From IMG/VR virus record IMGVR_UViG_3300032285_001198, positions 1 to 22,527 of that record: 22,527 nt of DNA, one strand, 5' to 3'. The translations under genes were made by a program, and so were the position numbers. The stretch is from a virus. Below, piece after piece: positions 1-6,429 of this stretch. The notes under the pieces were generated by a model, which was given only the letters and a program-made list of their open reading frames with translations, was not told the DNA's origin and did not search any database. Each line of letters opens with the position of its first letter. Position 1 is the stretch's first letter.

Positions 1-19
1 AGTTTAAGCAGAAGATATT

Positions 20-817
20 ATGTGTAAAGAGATACTATTAAATCATTTAGTCATGCAGTCAGCATTATATGATTTACCATCTGAAAAAGAAAGACAAAGA
101 AGTAATACAGAGTTAGCAAATCTATTTGGTAATATTATTGCTAATAGTAATATAGATTCATTCTTTGAGATAGGTGCTTTAAATGCAGAGTTTTCAATGT
201 TTATTAAAGATCACGTAAAAAATGTTGTGGCATTTGAAGCAAGCCCACGTAACTATAAAAATGCTAAAGACTCACTATCTGATATTGAATATTTAAAAAT
301 GGCTGTATCAGATATTGATGGAGAGGTTGAATTTAATATTGCCACATCCACTAAGTCTGGTTCTGGAGCAATAAATGTAGGAGCAGACTCTATGATGTCA
401 AGAATTGATAATCAAGATATTATTTATAATGTAAATAAAGTGCCTTCTACAAAGCTAGATACTTTTATTAAAAATAAAAAATGGGATAACCAAACTAATG
501 CCTTATGGATAGATGTAGAAGGTGCATCATTTAAAGTTCTCTCAGGAGCAGAAAACACTTTGGCAAATACTAAAGTTATCTTTATTGAGATGGAGCAATC
601 AACGTTTTGGAAGGATCAAGCTTTAGTTGATGAAATAAACAAGATTTTATGTAACAAGAACTTTGTTCCAATTGCAAGAGATTTTGAATATGAAAATCAA
701 TTTAATGTAGTCTATGTGTCAGAAGATATTTTATATTCTTCTGCAGTTGATATATCATTACAAATGTTTTATGCTGGAATTGTAACTAAGGGGTCTAGTT
801 ATGTCCAAAAAATCTAA
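20..817 (+). CDS. FkbM-family SAM-dependent methyltransferase
   Basis: This 265-residue protein has the layout of FkbM-type (Methyltransf_21) methyltransferases, which transfer a methyl group from SAM, often to a sugar hydroxyl. Seen: motif I FFEIGALNAEFS (about 48-59), the acidic strand-2 motif VAFEASP (70-76), the post-I strand YLKMAVSDIDGEVEF (91-105), STKLDTF (143-149), the LWIDVEGAS motif (162-170) typical of the family, and FIEME (189-193). An in-frame stop at bases 5-7 fixes the reading frame, and the first ATG is taken as the start; the upstream AGAAG is a weak ribosome site. The gene overlaps the glycosyltransferase by 17 bases, so the two are probably translated together and may act on the same glycan. 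The substrate cannot be read; methylation of a virion or host-surface sugar is inference. Confidence 0.82.
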   Translation: MCKEILLNHLVMQSALYDLPSEKERQRSNTELANLFGNIIANSNIDSFFEIGALNAEFSMFIKDHVKNVVAFEASPRNYKNAKDSLSDIEYLKMAVSDIDGEVEFNIATSTKSGSGAINVGADSMMSRIDNQDIIYNVNKVPSTKLDTFIKNKKWDNQTNALWIDVEGASFKVLSGAENTLANTKVIFIEMEQSTFWKDQALVDEINKILCNKNFVPIARDFEYENQFNVVYVSEDILYSSAVDISLQMFYAGIVTKGSSYVQKI

Positions 818-1538
818 ATCAGTATTTATTGCTACCCCAATGTATGGCGGTATGTGTCATGGATCATATGCTAAAAGTGTATTTAATACCATGAAATTTT
901 TATTAGACAACGGTATAGAAGTACAATACAGAGACATGTACAATAACTCTATTATCACTGAGGCAAGAGATTTATTTACACATATGTTCTTAAACTCAGG
1001 TTGTGACTATTTATTTTTTATTGATGCTGATCAATCATTTAAACCAGAAGATGTTTTGCGTATGATTGAAGAAGATAAAGATATGATTGGTGGAGTTGTG
1101 CCAAAGAAAAGAATGAACTGGGAATCTGTATCTGAAGCTGTTAAGCATGGAGTTCCTTCAGATATGCTGAGCAAGTTTAGTGGAGAGTTTAACTTAGCAT
1201 TAATGCCAGGACAAGAGCAACCAGAAGATTTTACAAAATCTTTTGAGGTATCTCATATTGGTACTGGAATGATGATTATTAAAAAGTCAGTATTTGAGAA
1301 GTTAAAGTCATCTACTAGAGAGTATACGTATACTGGTTCAGGAGTTCTTGGTGCAAATCCAGGGGATAAAATGAATGAGTATTGGAATACTAACATTTCA
1401 GATGAAGGAACACTAATGGGAGAAGATGTAAACTTCTGCTATATGTGGAGAAAACTAGGTGGCAAGGTTTATGCTGCTCCATATGCAAAAACAACACATG
1501 TAGGCTCTTACGAGTTTTCTGGAACATTAAATCCATAA
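801..1538 (+). CDS. Glycosyltransferase, GT-A fold (GT2-like)
   Basis: A 245-residue protein that looks like a nucleotide-sugar-dependent glycosyltransferase. Seen: an N-terminal strand SVFIATPMYGG (7-17), a helix and second strand ending in the basic/acidic YRDMYNNSIITEARD (43-57), and a DXD-type metal/nucleotide motif in YLFFIDADQSF (Asp75-Ala-Asp77). Further on are a GTGMMIIKKSVFEKL segment, GEDVNFCYMWRKLGG with the expected ED acceptor-site acid pair, and a late His (TTHVGS). AAGGGG lies 7 bases before the ATG, supporting this start although it falls inside the methyltransferase gene. It is the last gene before a terminator. Acceptor and sugar are unknown; phage-encoded enzymes of this type may modify virion proteins, DNA bases or host surface glycans. 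Confidence 0.8.
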   Translation: MSKKSKSVFIATPMYGGMCHGSYAKSVFNTMKFLLDNGIEVQYRDMYNNSIITEARDLFTHMFLNSGCDYLFFIDADQSFKPEDVLRMIEEDKDMIGGVVPKKRMNWESVSEAVKHGVPSDMLSKFSGEFNLALMPGQEQPEDFTKSFEVSHIGTGMMIIKKSVFEKLKSSTREYTYTGSGVLGANPGDKMNEYWNTNISDEGTLMGEDVNFCYMWRKLGGKVYAAPYAKTTHVGSYEFSGTLNP

Positions 1539-1562
1539 TACTGCTTTATTAAACTTAAAGTG

Positions 1563-1596
1563 CTATACCTAATCTTAAGGTATAGTCTTTTTGTTT
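1563..1596 (+). terminator. Rho-independent terminator after the glycosyltransferase
   Basis: CTATACCT (1563-1570) pairs perfectly with AGGTATAG (1578-1585) around a 7-base loop, followed by the T-rich tract TCTTTTTGTTTT. The stem is AT-rich but long and the T tract is good. It separates the sugar-modifying gene pair from the reductase promoter immediately downstream. Confidence 0.78.
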
Positions 1597-1601
1597 TACG
1601 C

Positions 1602-1630
1602 TTGAAACTATTAAATAATTATGTTATACT
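1602..1630 (+). promoter_or_regulatory. Sigma-70-type promoter of the ribonucleotide reductase
   Basis: TTGAAA (1602-1607) and TATACT (1625-1630) are separated by exactly 17 bases, and the -10 is preceded by TGT, giving the extended form TGTTATACT. Of the promoters seen here it is the only one with a clear -35 element at proper spacing. Transcription would start near 1637, leaving a leader of about 54 bases with a hairpin and an SD (GAAAGG, 1677-1682). Confidence 0.75.
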
Positions 1631-1637
1631 TAGGTAC

Positions 1638-1658
1638 TACTTCAGAAAACATGAAGTA
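1638..1658 (+). promoter_or_regulatory. Hairpin in the reductase 5' leader
   Basis: TACTTCA (1638-1644) and TGAAGTA (1652-1658) form a perfect 7-bp stem with a 7-base loop right at the predicted transcript 5' end; a run of five T follows at 1667-1671. It could protect the mRNA end or act as a weak attenuator. It is far too small for a cobalamin riboswitch. A 7-bp inverted repeat can also arise by chance. Confidence 0.35.
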
Positions 1659-1690
1659 CTCATCTATTTTTACTTTGAAAGGTATATAAA

Positions 1691-3715
1691 ATGTCAGAAA
1701 GCGTATTTTCATTCCGTCTATCAGAAGATTTTGTGAGCAAGTATCAGTTCACTCCAGCACCATTTGGATTCTCAGATGCAGGATCTAATTCGCTTGGAGA
1801 GATTACTTTTATTCGCACATATTCTCGTGTTAAGGAAGACGGTACAAAAGAACGCTGGCATGAAGTTTGTCGTCGTGTAATTGAGGGTATGTATTCAGTG
1901 CAAAAGAACCATGCCAAAGATAATCGTCTACCATGGAATGATAATAAAGCACAGAAATCTGCACAAGAAGCCTTTCAAAGAATGTTTGAGTTAAAGTGGA
2001 CTCCACCAGGTCGTGGCCTATGGGCATTTGGTACCCCTATGACTATGGAGAAGCGTAACTCAGCATCCCTTCAAAACTGTGCAATGGTTTCAACCAGAGA
2101 CCTTGACCGTAATGATCCTGGTGCATTATTTGCTTGGGTAATGGATGCTTTGATGCTGGGTATTGGAGTTGGATTTGATACCCTTGGACAAGATAAGCAG
2201 ATGCCTATCTATGCACCAACAGAACCAGCATCAACTTATGATATTCCTGATACTCGTGAAGGATGGGTTGAATCAGTTCGTCTTTTGATTAACTCATTTC
2301 TACGTCAGAATCAATCAATCCAGCTTTTCAACTATGATCTCATCCGTCCTCTAGGTGCCCCTATTAAGGGCTTTGGAGGCGTTGCAAGCGGTCCAGCACC
2401 ACTTATTGATCTCCATACACGTATCCGCAATGTAATTGGCTCTAGAGCAGGAGAGATGCTTGATTCTCGTGCTATTGTAGACATCATTAATCTTATTGGT
2501 ACCTGTGTTGTTTCTGGCAACGTTCGTCGTTCTGCTACCCTTGCTCTTGGTGCTCCAAATGATAAAGATTTTATTAATCTAAAAAATGCAGAAGTTTTTC
2601 CAGAACGTAACTCATACGATCCAGAAAATCCAGGTTGGGCGTATATGTCTAATAACTCAATCTCTGCTGAGATTGGAACAAAGTATGAAGACTATGTTGA
2701 TCTAATTGCAAACAATGGAGAACCTGGTTTTATCTGGCTTGATGTTGCTCGTAACTATGGTCGCTTAGTAGATCCAGCAGATGGCAAGGATTATCGTGTA
2801 ATGGGTATGAATCCATGTGCTGAGATGGACCTTGAAAGTGGAGAAATGTGTACTCTTGTTGAAGTTCATTTAAATCGTCATGAGTCTAAGGAAGACTTTT
2901 TAAAGACATTGAAATTTGCATACCTTTATGGAAAGACTGTAACACTAATGCCAACACATTGGCCACAAACAAACGGTATCATGCAACGCAATCGTCGCAT
3001 TGGAACATCTCTTACAGGAATAGCTTCTTTTGCTGATGAGCATGGCTTGCCTATTGTCCGTGAGTGGATGGATGAAGGATACAATAAGATTCGTCATTAT
3101 GATAACAAATATTCAGAATGGCTTTGTGTTCGTGAATCAATTCGTGTAACAACAGTTAAGCCTTCAGGATCTGTATCTCTTCTTTCTGGTGCGACTCCTG
3201 GTGTTCATTGGGGTCCTGGAGGAGCTTTTTATCTTCGTGCTATTCGTTTTGGAAAGCAAGATCAAATGATGCATTTGTTTAAAGCAGCAGGGTACAAAAT
3301 TGAAGATGATATTTACTCAGAAGATACCTCAGTAGTATACTTCCCAATTAAGTCAGGACACAAGCGTTCTGAAAAAGAAGTAAGCCTATTTGAGAAGATT
3401 GGACTAGCTGCAACATCTCAGAAGTATTGGTCTGATAATGGAGTTTCTGTAACCTTATCTTTTGACAAAGAAACAGAAAAGCAGTTTGTTGCTCCAGCAC
3501 TACATATGTATGAAGGTCAGCTAAAGGCTGTTTCATTTCTTCCAATGGGAAATAAGATTTACCCTCAGCAACCATACTCTGAGATTACAGAGGAAGAATA
3601 TAATGCCTATATTGGAAAAATTGCAACAATTGATTGGTCTGCAATTTATGACGGTATTGAGAACCTTGACGCACTGGGAGAAAAATACTGTAATAACGAT
3701 AACTGTTTGATCTAG
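1691..3715 (+). CDS. nrdJ: Adenosylcobalamin-dependent (class II) ribonucleoside-triphosphate reductase, monomeric
   Basis: A 674-residue class II ribonucleotide reductase that reduces ribonucleotides to deoxyribonucleotides for phage DNA synthesis, using a radical generated from adenosylcobalamin. Seen: LQNCAMVSTRD (Cys130), GIGVGFDTLG (157-166), GNVRRSATLALG (276-287), NPCAE (374-378), EMCTLVEVHLN (Cys387), KPSGSVSLLSGATPGVHW (490-507), and the C-terminal YCNNDNCLI (Cys667, Cys672). Compared with the Lactobacillus leichmannii monomeric enzyme (Cys119, Cys408, Cys419, Cys731, Cys736), both internal spacings match: 11 residues from the radical Cys376 to Cys387, and 5 between the tail cysteines. 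Asn374 and Glu378 complete the active site. It is somewhat shorter than the ~739-residue type enzyme. GAAAGG 8 bases before ATG supports the start. Arginine is mostly CGT, unlike the AGA-rich upstream genes. Its place beside head genes is unusual. Confidence 0.94.
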   Translation: MSESVFSFRLSEDFVSKYQFTPAPFGFSDAGSNSLGEITFIRTYSRVKEDGTKERWHEVCRRVIEGMYSVQKNHAKDNRLPWNDNKAQKSAQEAFQRMFELKWTPPGRGLWAFGTPMTMEKRNSASLQNCAMVSTRDLDRNDPGALFAWVMDALMLGIGVGFDTLGQDKQMPIYAPTEPASTYDIPDTREGWVESVRLLINSFLRQNQSIQLFNYDLIRPLGAPIKGFGGVASGPAPLIDLHTRIRNVIGSRAGEMLDSRAIVDIINLIGTCVVSGNVRRSATLALGAPNDKDFINLKNAEVFPERNSYDPENPGWAYMSNNSISAEIGTKYEDYVDLIANNGEPGFIWLDVARNYGRLVDPADGKDYRVMGMNPCAEMDLESGEMCTLVEVHLNRHESKEDFLKTLKFAYLYGKTVTLMPTHWPQTNGIMQRNRRIGTSLTGIASFADEHGLPIVREWMDEGYNKIRHYDNKYSEWLCVRESIRVTTVKPSGSVSLLSGATPGVHWGPGGAFYLRAIRFGKQDQMMHLFKAAGYKIEDDIYSEDTSVVYFPIKSGHKRSEKEVSLFEKIGLAATSQKYWSDNGVSVTLSFDKETEKQFVAPALHMYEGQLKAVSFLPMGNKIYPQQPYSEITEEEYNAYIGKIATIDWSAIYDGIENLDALGEKYCNNDNCLI

Positions 3716-3722
3716 TAATATA

Positions 3723-3731
3723 TGGTACAAT
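3723..3731 (+). promoter_or_regulatory. Extended -10 promoter of the HNH gene (nearly leaderless)
   Basis: TGGTACAAT is a TGn plus -10 variant whose last base lies only 6 bases before the ATG at 3738. No SD is present. This spacing predicts that the transcript starts at or next to the start codon. No convincing -35 is seen at 16-18 bases. It shares the ATGGTA core with the promoters at 4366, 12727 and 13448. Confidence 0.5.
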
Positions 3732-3737
3732 TATCAT

Positions 3738-4343
3738 ATGATTGATAATGTACAAAGTTCTCATAAGATGTGCTCTATAGTTGGTTGTGGTAAAGAAAAA
3801 CATGCAAAGATGCTTTGCCACAATCACTACAGAGAGCTTATACGTAGATCATCAGGAGTAAAAGCACAAGCAGTAAGACCAGATAAGTGCGTTGTTAAAG
3901 ATTGTAATAAAAAACATTACTCTATGGATTATTGTGCCTCTCATTATGCAAGACTTAAATCTGCTGCAGGAATCCAAGAAGAGCTTCCAATTAAGGTTCT
4001 TATTTATGGAAAAGAAAACTGTGATGTTCCATTTTGCAAAAACAAGCATAAAGCAAAGGGTCTGTGTGCAACTCATGATTCTACAAAAAGAAACTACAGT
4101 CTAACATCAGAACAGTTAGTACAAATGTTATCTAGATTATGTGAAGTTTGCGGGGCTGCAGATAATCTTACTATAGACCATGATCATTCATGCTGCAATT
4201 CTAGAACTTCTTGTGGTAAATGTGTAAGAGGAACTGTTTGTCAGCACTGCAATAGATCAATGGGTCAGGCAAAGGACAATATTCAAATTCTAAGAAGCCT
4301 TGCTGACTATCTTGAGAGGTATAGTAGCAATAATGGTTTGTAG
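3738..4343 (+). CDS. Recombination endonuclease VII-like HNH nuclease with three N-terminal Cys/His modules
   Basis: A 201-residue protein. The C-terminal part matches the endonuclease VII (His-Me finger) pattern: CEVCG (135-139), the LTIDHDHSC active-site region with Asp147-His148-Asp149-His150, VRGTVCQHCNRSMG (163-176) with the second zinc CxxC pair and the conserved Asn172, and a helical tail. Ahead of it are three copies of a C-x4-C-x3/4-H-x5-C-x2-H module: C12/C17/H22/C27/H30, C51/C56/H60/C66/H69 and C95/C100/H104/C110/H113. These look like small zinc-binding units, probably for DNA recognition. The gene starts 22 bases after the reductase stop, has its own likely promoter and no SD. It may be a free-standing homing endonuclease that settled beside the reductase, or a junction-resolving nuclease for packaging; the sequence does not decide. 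Confidence 0.85.
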   Translation: MIDNVQSSHKMCSIVGCGKEKHAKMLCHNHYRELIRRSSGVKAQAVRPDKCVVKDCNKKHYSMDYCASHYARLKSAAGIQEELPIKVLIYGKENCDVPFCKNKHKAKGLCATHDSTKRNYSLTSEQLVQMLSRLCEVCGAADNLTIDHDHSCCNSRTSCGKCVRGTVCQHCNRSMGQAKDNIQILRSLADYLERYSSNNGL

Positions 4344-4365
4344 TATGACCAAATTACTCAACTTA

Positions 4366-4374
4366 TGGTATACT
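4366..4374 (+). promoter_or_regulatory. Extended -10 promoter of the pre-portal gene (nearly leaderless)
   Basis: TGGTATACT ends 7 bases before the ATG at 4382. No SD is present. Because the -10 hexamer occupies 4369-4374, an upstream ATG at 4376 would lie ahead of the expected transcription start, which argues for 4382 as the true start. Confidence 0.6.
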
Positions 4375-4381
4375 TATGGTT

Positions 4382-4789
4382 ATGAGTAATACAAATAATC
4401 CATTAATCAACCCAAAGACTGGTTTGCCAATCATTGGAAATGTACGTAAAAAGGTCATTGAGAAGAACTACGATTGGGGACTTTATGTGTATAAAAAGTC
4501 TTCTGGAAAGTGGTTTACAGATGGCAACGGTAATGTTTTAAACATTGAGTCAATGCGTAATGACGTTTCTAAGATTGCTGAACTAAAGAGTGCAGCAAAG
4601 CACTATGGTGATCCAGGAGATGGTGAAGCAGTATTTGTTGCTGGATTAACTCGCATTACAGATGAACAACATTCAGAACAAATTGATCGTATGGCAAATG
4701 GTTTAATTCCTTCAATGAATGATCTTGGTGCATGGCAAGCAGCACAGAAGACACTTGAGGTTTCTGGAAGAGAGGCATTTGATGAGTGA
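4382..4789 (+). CDS. Unknown small protein encoded directly before the portal
   Basis: A 135-residue soluble protein that I do not recognise. It begins MSNTNNPLINPKTGLPIIGN, continues with a YDWGLYVYKKSSGKWF segment (aromatic, beta-like) and SMRNDVSKIAELKSAAKHYG, and ends in a charged helical tail. There is no membrane segment, Cys pair or recognisable catalytic motif. The ATG at 4382 is preferred over 4376 because 4376 lies too close to the -10 element. Its end overlaps the portal gene by 8 bases (ATGAGTGA), so its translation is probably coupled to that of the portal. The position is one where many phages place a terminase subunit, but no HTH or ATPase motif supports that. A head or packaging accessory role is inference from location only. 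Confidence 0.75.
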   Translation: MSNTNNPLINPKTGLPIIGNVRKKVIEKNYDWGLYVYKKSSGKWFTDGNGNVLNIESMRNDVSKIAELKSAAKHYGDPGDGEAVFVAGLTRITDEQHSEQIDRMANGLIPSMNDLGAWQAAQKTLEVSGREAFDE

Positions 4790-6389
4790 GGATAGAGAAT
4801 TCACATATATTTCTGCAAGTTTAAATACGCAGGAAGAAAAAGATAATCCTTTTAAAGAACAAGATCCATTTAATAAAACATGGGATGTACTCAAAGATTA
4901 TTCTGGTCTTGACCAAAACTTTCGTCGTAGAACAGCAAGAAACATTGGTAAGGCTGCAGATGTAAGTAGTCAAGGATACGTTGATTCAGCTAATGCAACA
5001 CCAACAGGTGTAGATGCTGGATCAAAACAGATTAATCCTGGAACGGTATATAGAAATGGTTATGGTCTATTTGATGTAATTACTCCTCCATACAATCTAT
5101 ATGAACTTGCAAATTTCTATGATACTTCATTTGCTAACCATGCTGCTATTGATGCAAAGGTTGCAAATATTGTTGGACTTGGATATACCTTTGAGGTAAC
5201 AGATCGTACAATGCTTTCTTTTGAAGGTAAAGAACAAAGTGCTGTAGACAAAGCACGCAAGCGCATTGAAAAGATGAAACTTGAGATGCGTGACTGGCTT
5301 GAAAACCTTAATGATGATGATTCTTTTACAAAGACAATGGAAAAGGTTTATACAGATCTTGAATCTACTGGAAATGGATATATTGAAGTAGGTCGTACAG
5401 TAAATGGTGATATTGGTTATATTGGCCATATTCCAGCAAGCACAATTCGCATTCGTCGTTTACGTGATGGTTTTATGCAGATCATTGGTCAGAAGGTTGT
5501 TTACTTTAGAAATTTTGGAGCAAAGAATCCAAATCCTGCTACACAAGATCCACGACCAAATGAAATTATACACCTAAAAGAATATTCTCCACTAAACACA
5601 TATTATGGCATTCCTGATATTGTTGCAGCACTTCCATCACTTATTGGTGATCAACTTGCTTCACAGTATAATATTGACTATTTTGAAAATAAAGCTGTTC
5701 CTAGATATGTTGTAACTCTTAAGGGTGCTAAGCTTTCTAATGAAGCAGAAGATAAGATGTTCCGTTTCTTGCAGACAGGTTTAAAGGCTCAGTCACACAG
5801 AACACTTTATATCCCACTTCCTGGTGATACAGATCAAAATAAAGTTGACTTCAAAATGGAGCCAATTGAAAATGGTATTCAGGATGGTTCATTTAAAGAG
5901 TATCGCAAGCAAAATCGTGATGATATTCTTGTAGCACACCAGGTTCCAATTTCAAAACTTGGCGGTACAGATTCAGCAGCAATTGCTGCATCAATTGCAC
6001 AAGACCGTACATTTAAGGAACAAGTTTCACGTCCTGCTCAGGGACATCTAAACAAGGTCATCAATAAAATCATCAAGGAAAAAACAGATGTTCTTGAGTT
6101 GAAGTTTAATGAGCTTACACTTACAGATGAGATTACTCAATCACAGATTCTTGAGCGTTATGTTAAGACTCAAGTAATGATGCCAAATGAAGCACGTGAA
6201 GCAATTGGCCTTCCTCAACATCCAGATGGAGATGCTCCATTTGTAATGTCTCCAAGACAAGCAACAGATGCTGCTGCAAATCTTGCTGGTAACAGAGCAA
6301 GAGATACAGCAAGAACAAATAGTCAATCTGATGGATCTGCAACTACAACTGGTCGTAATCCAAAGGGTGAAGGTAGAGCGTCTCAATAA
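4782..6389 (+). CDS. Portal protein (PBSX/XkdE-like)
   Basis: A 535-residue portal protein, which forms the dodecameric channel at one capsid vertex through which DNA is packaged and ejected. Seen: a disordered N-terminus (about 1-75); a region containing YGLFDVITPPYNLYELANF and ANHAAIDAKVANIVGLG; an alpha/beta body with STGNGYIEVGRTVNGDIGYI and HIPASTIRIRR; NEIIHLKEYSPLNTYYGIPD; and the diagnostic KQNRDDILVAHQVPISKLG near residue 390, followed by the long helix expected of the stem/wing. The tail is Ala/Thr/Arg-rich and low complexity. A longer frame opens at 4719, but GAGAGG (4770-4775) sits 6 bases before the ATG at 4782, so this start is used. The gene overlaps the preceding gene by 8 bases. 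The order portal, XkdF-like protease, capsid matches PBSX XkdE-F-G. Confidence 0.92.
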   Translation: MSEDREFTYISASLNTQEEKDNPFKEQDPFNKTWDVLKDYSGLDQNFRRRTARNIGKAADVSSQGYVDSANATPTGVDAGSKQINPGTVYRNGYGLFDVITPPYNLYELANFYDTSFANHAAIDAKVANIVGLGYTFEVTDRTMLSFEGKEQSAVDKARKRIEKMKLEMRDWLENLNDDDSFTKTMEKVYTDLESTGNGYIEVGRTVNGDIGYIGHIPASTIRIRRLRDGFMQIIGQKVVYFRNFGAKNPNPATQDPRPNEIIHLKEYSPLNTYYGIPDIVAALPSLIGDQLASQYNIDYFENKAVPRYVVTLKGAKLSNEAEDKMFRFLQTGLKAQSHRTLYIPLPGDTDQNKVDFKMEPIENGIQDGSFKEYRKQNRDDILVAHQVPISKLGGTDSAAIAASIAQDRTFKEQVSRPAQGHLNKVINKIIKEKTDVLELKFNELTLTDEITQSQILERYVKTQVMMPNEAREAIGLPQHPDGDAPFVMSPRQATDAAANLAGNRARDTARTNSQSDGSATTTGRNPKGEGRASQ

Positions 6390-6411
6390 TTGAGAAATGT
6401 TGTAAAAGGTT

Positions 6412-6420
6412 TGGTATAAT
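6412..6420 (+). promoter_or_regulatory. Extended -10 promoter of the protease/scaffold/capsid unit
   Basis: TGGTATAAT has a perfect -10 hexamer at 6415-6420, 9 bases before the ATG at 6430. A TTGAGA at 6390-6395 could serve as a -35 at the long spacing of 19. There is no SD before 6430, so the mRNA would have only a 2-3 base leader. This promoter would serve protease, scaffold and capsid as far as the hairpin at 8910. Confidence 0.68.
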
Positions 6421-6429
6421 AGAATCGTC

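Noticed and set aside
1631-1690. Cobalamin riboswitch before the B12-dependent reductase.
   Set aside because: The leader is only about 54 bases and contains one simple hairpin, far less than a cobalamin riboswitch needs.
3892-4104. A 70-codon + strand frame inside the HNH gene.
   Set aside because: The HNH frame carries three regular Cys/His modules across the same bases, and the alternative frame has no ribosome site.
4719-4781. Upstream extension of the portal gene to an ATG at 4719.
   Set aside because: The extra 21 residues lie inside the preceding gene and have no SD; GAGAGG stands before the ATG at 4782. Similarly the starts at 4376, 7755, 8962 and 13469 were discarded because they lie before or on the SD or too close to the -10.
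4382-4789. Small terminase subunit based on position.
   Set aside because: No helix-turn-helix or typical terminase pattern is visible, and no large subunit follows.
6381-6395. Perfect 15-base inverted repeat TCTCAATAATTGAGA over the portal stop codon and the possible -35 of the protease promoter; a similar 12-base palindrome lies at 12532-12543.
   Set aside because: A one-base centre makes a poor hairpin, one or more palindromes of this size are expected by chance in an AT-rich sequence of this length, and the second copy is inside the tube gene. It could be an operator but there is no support.
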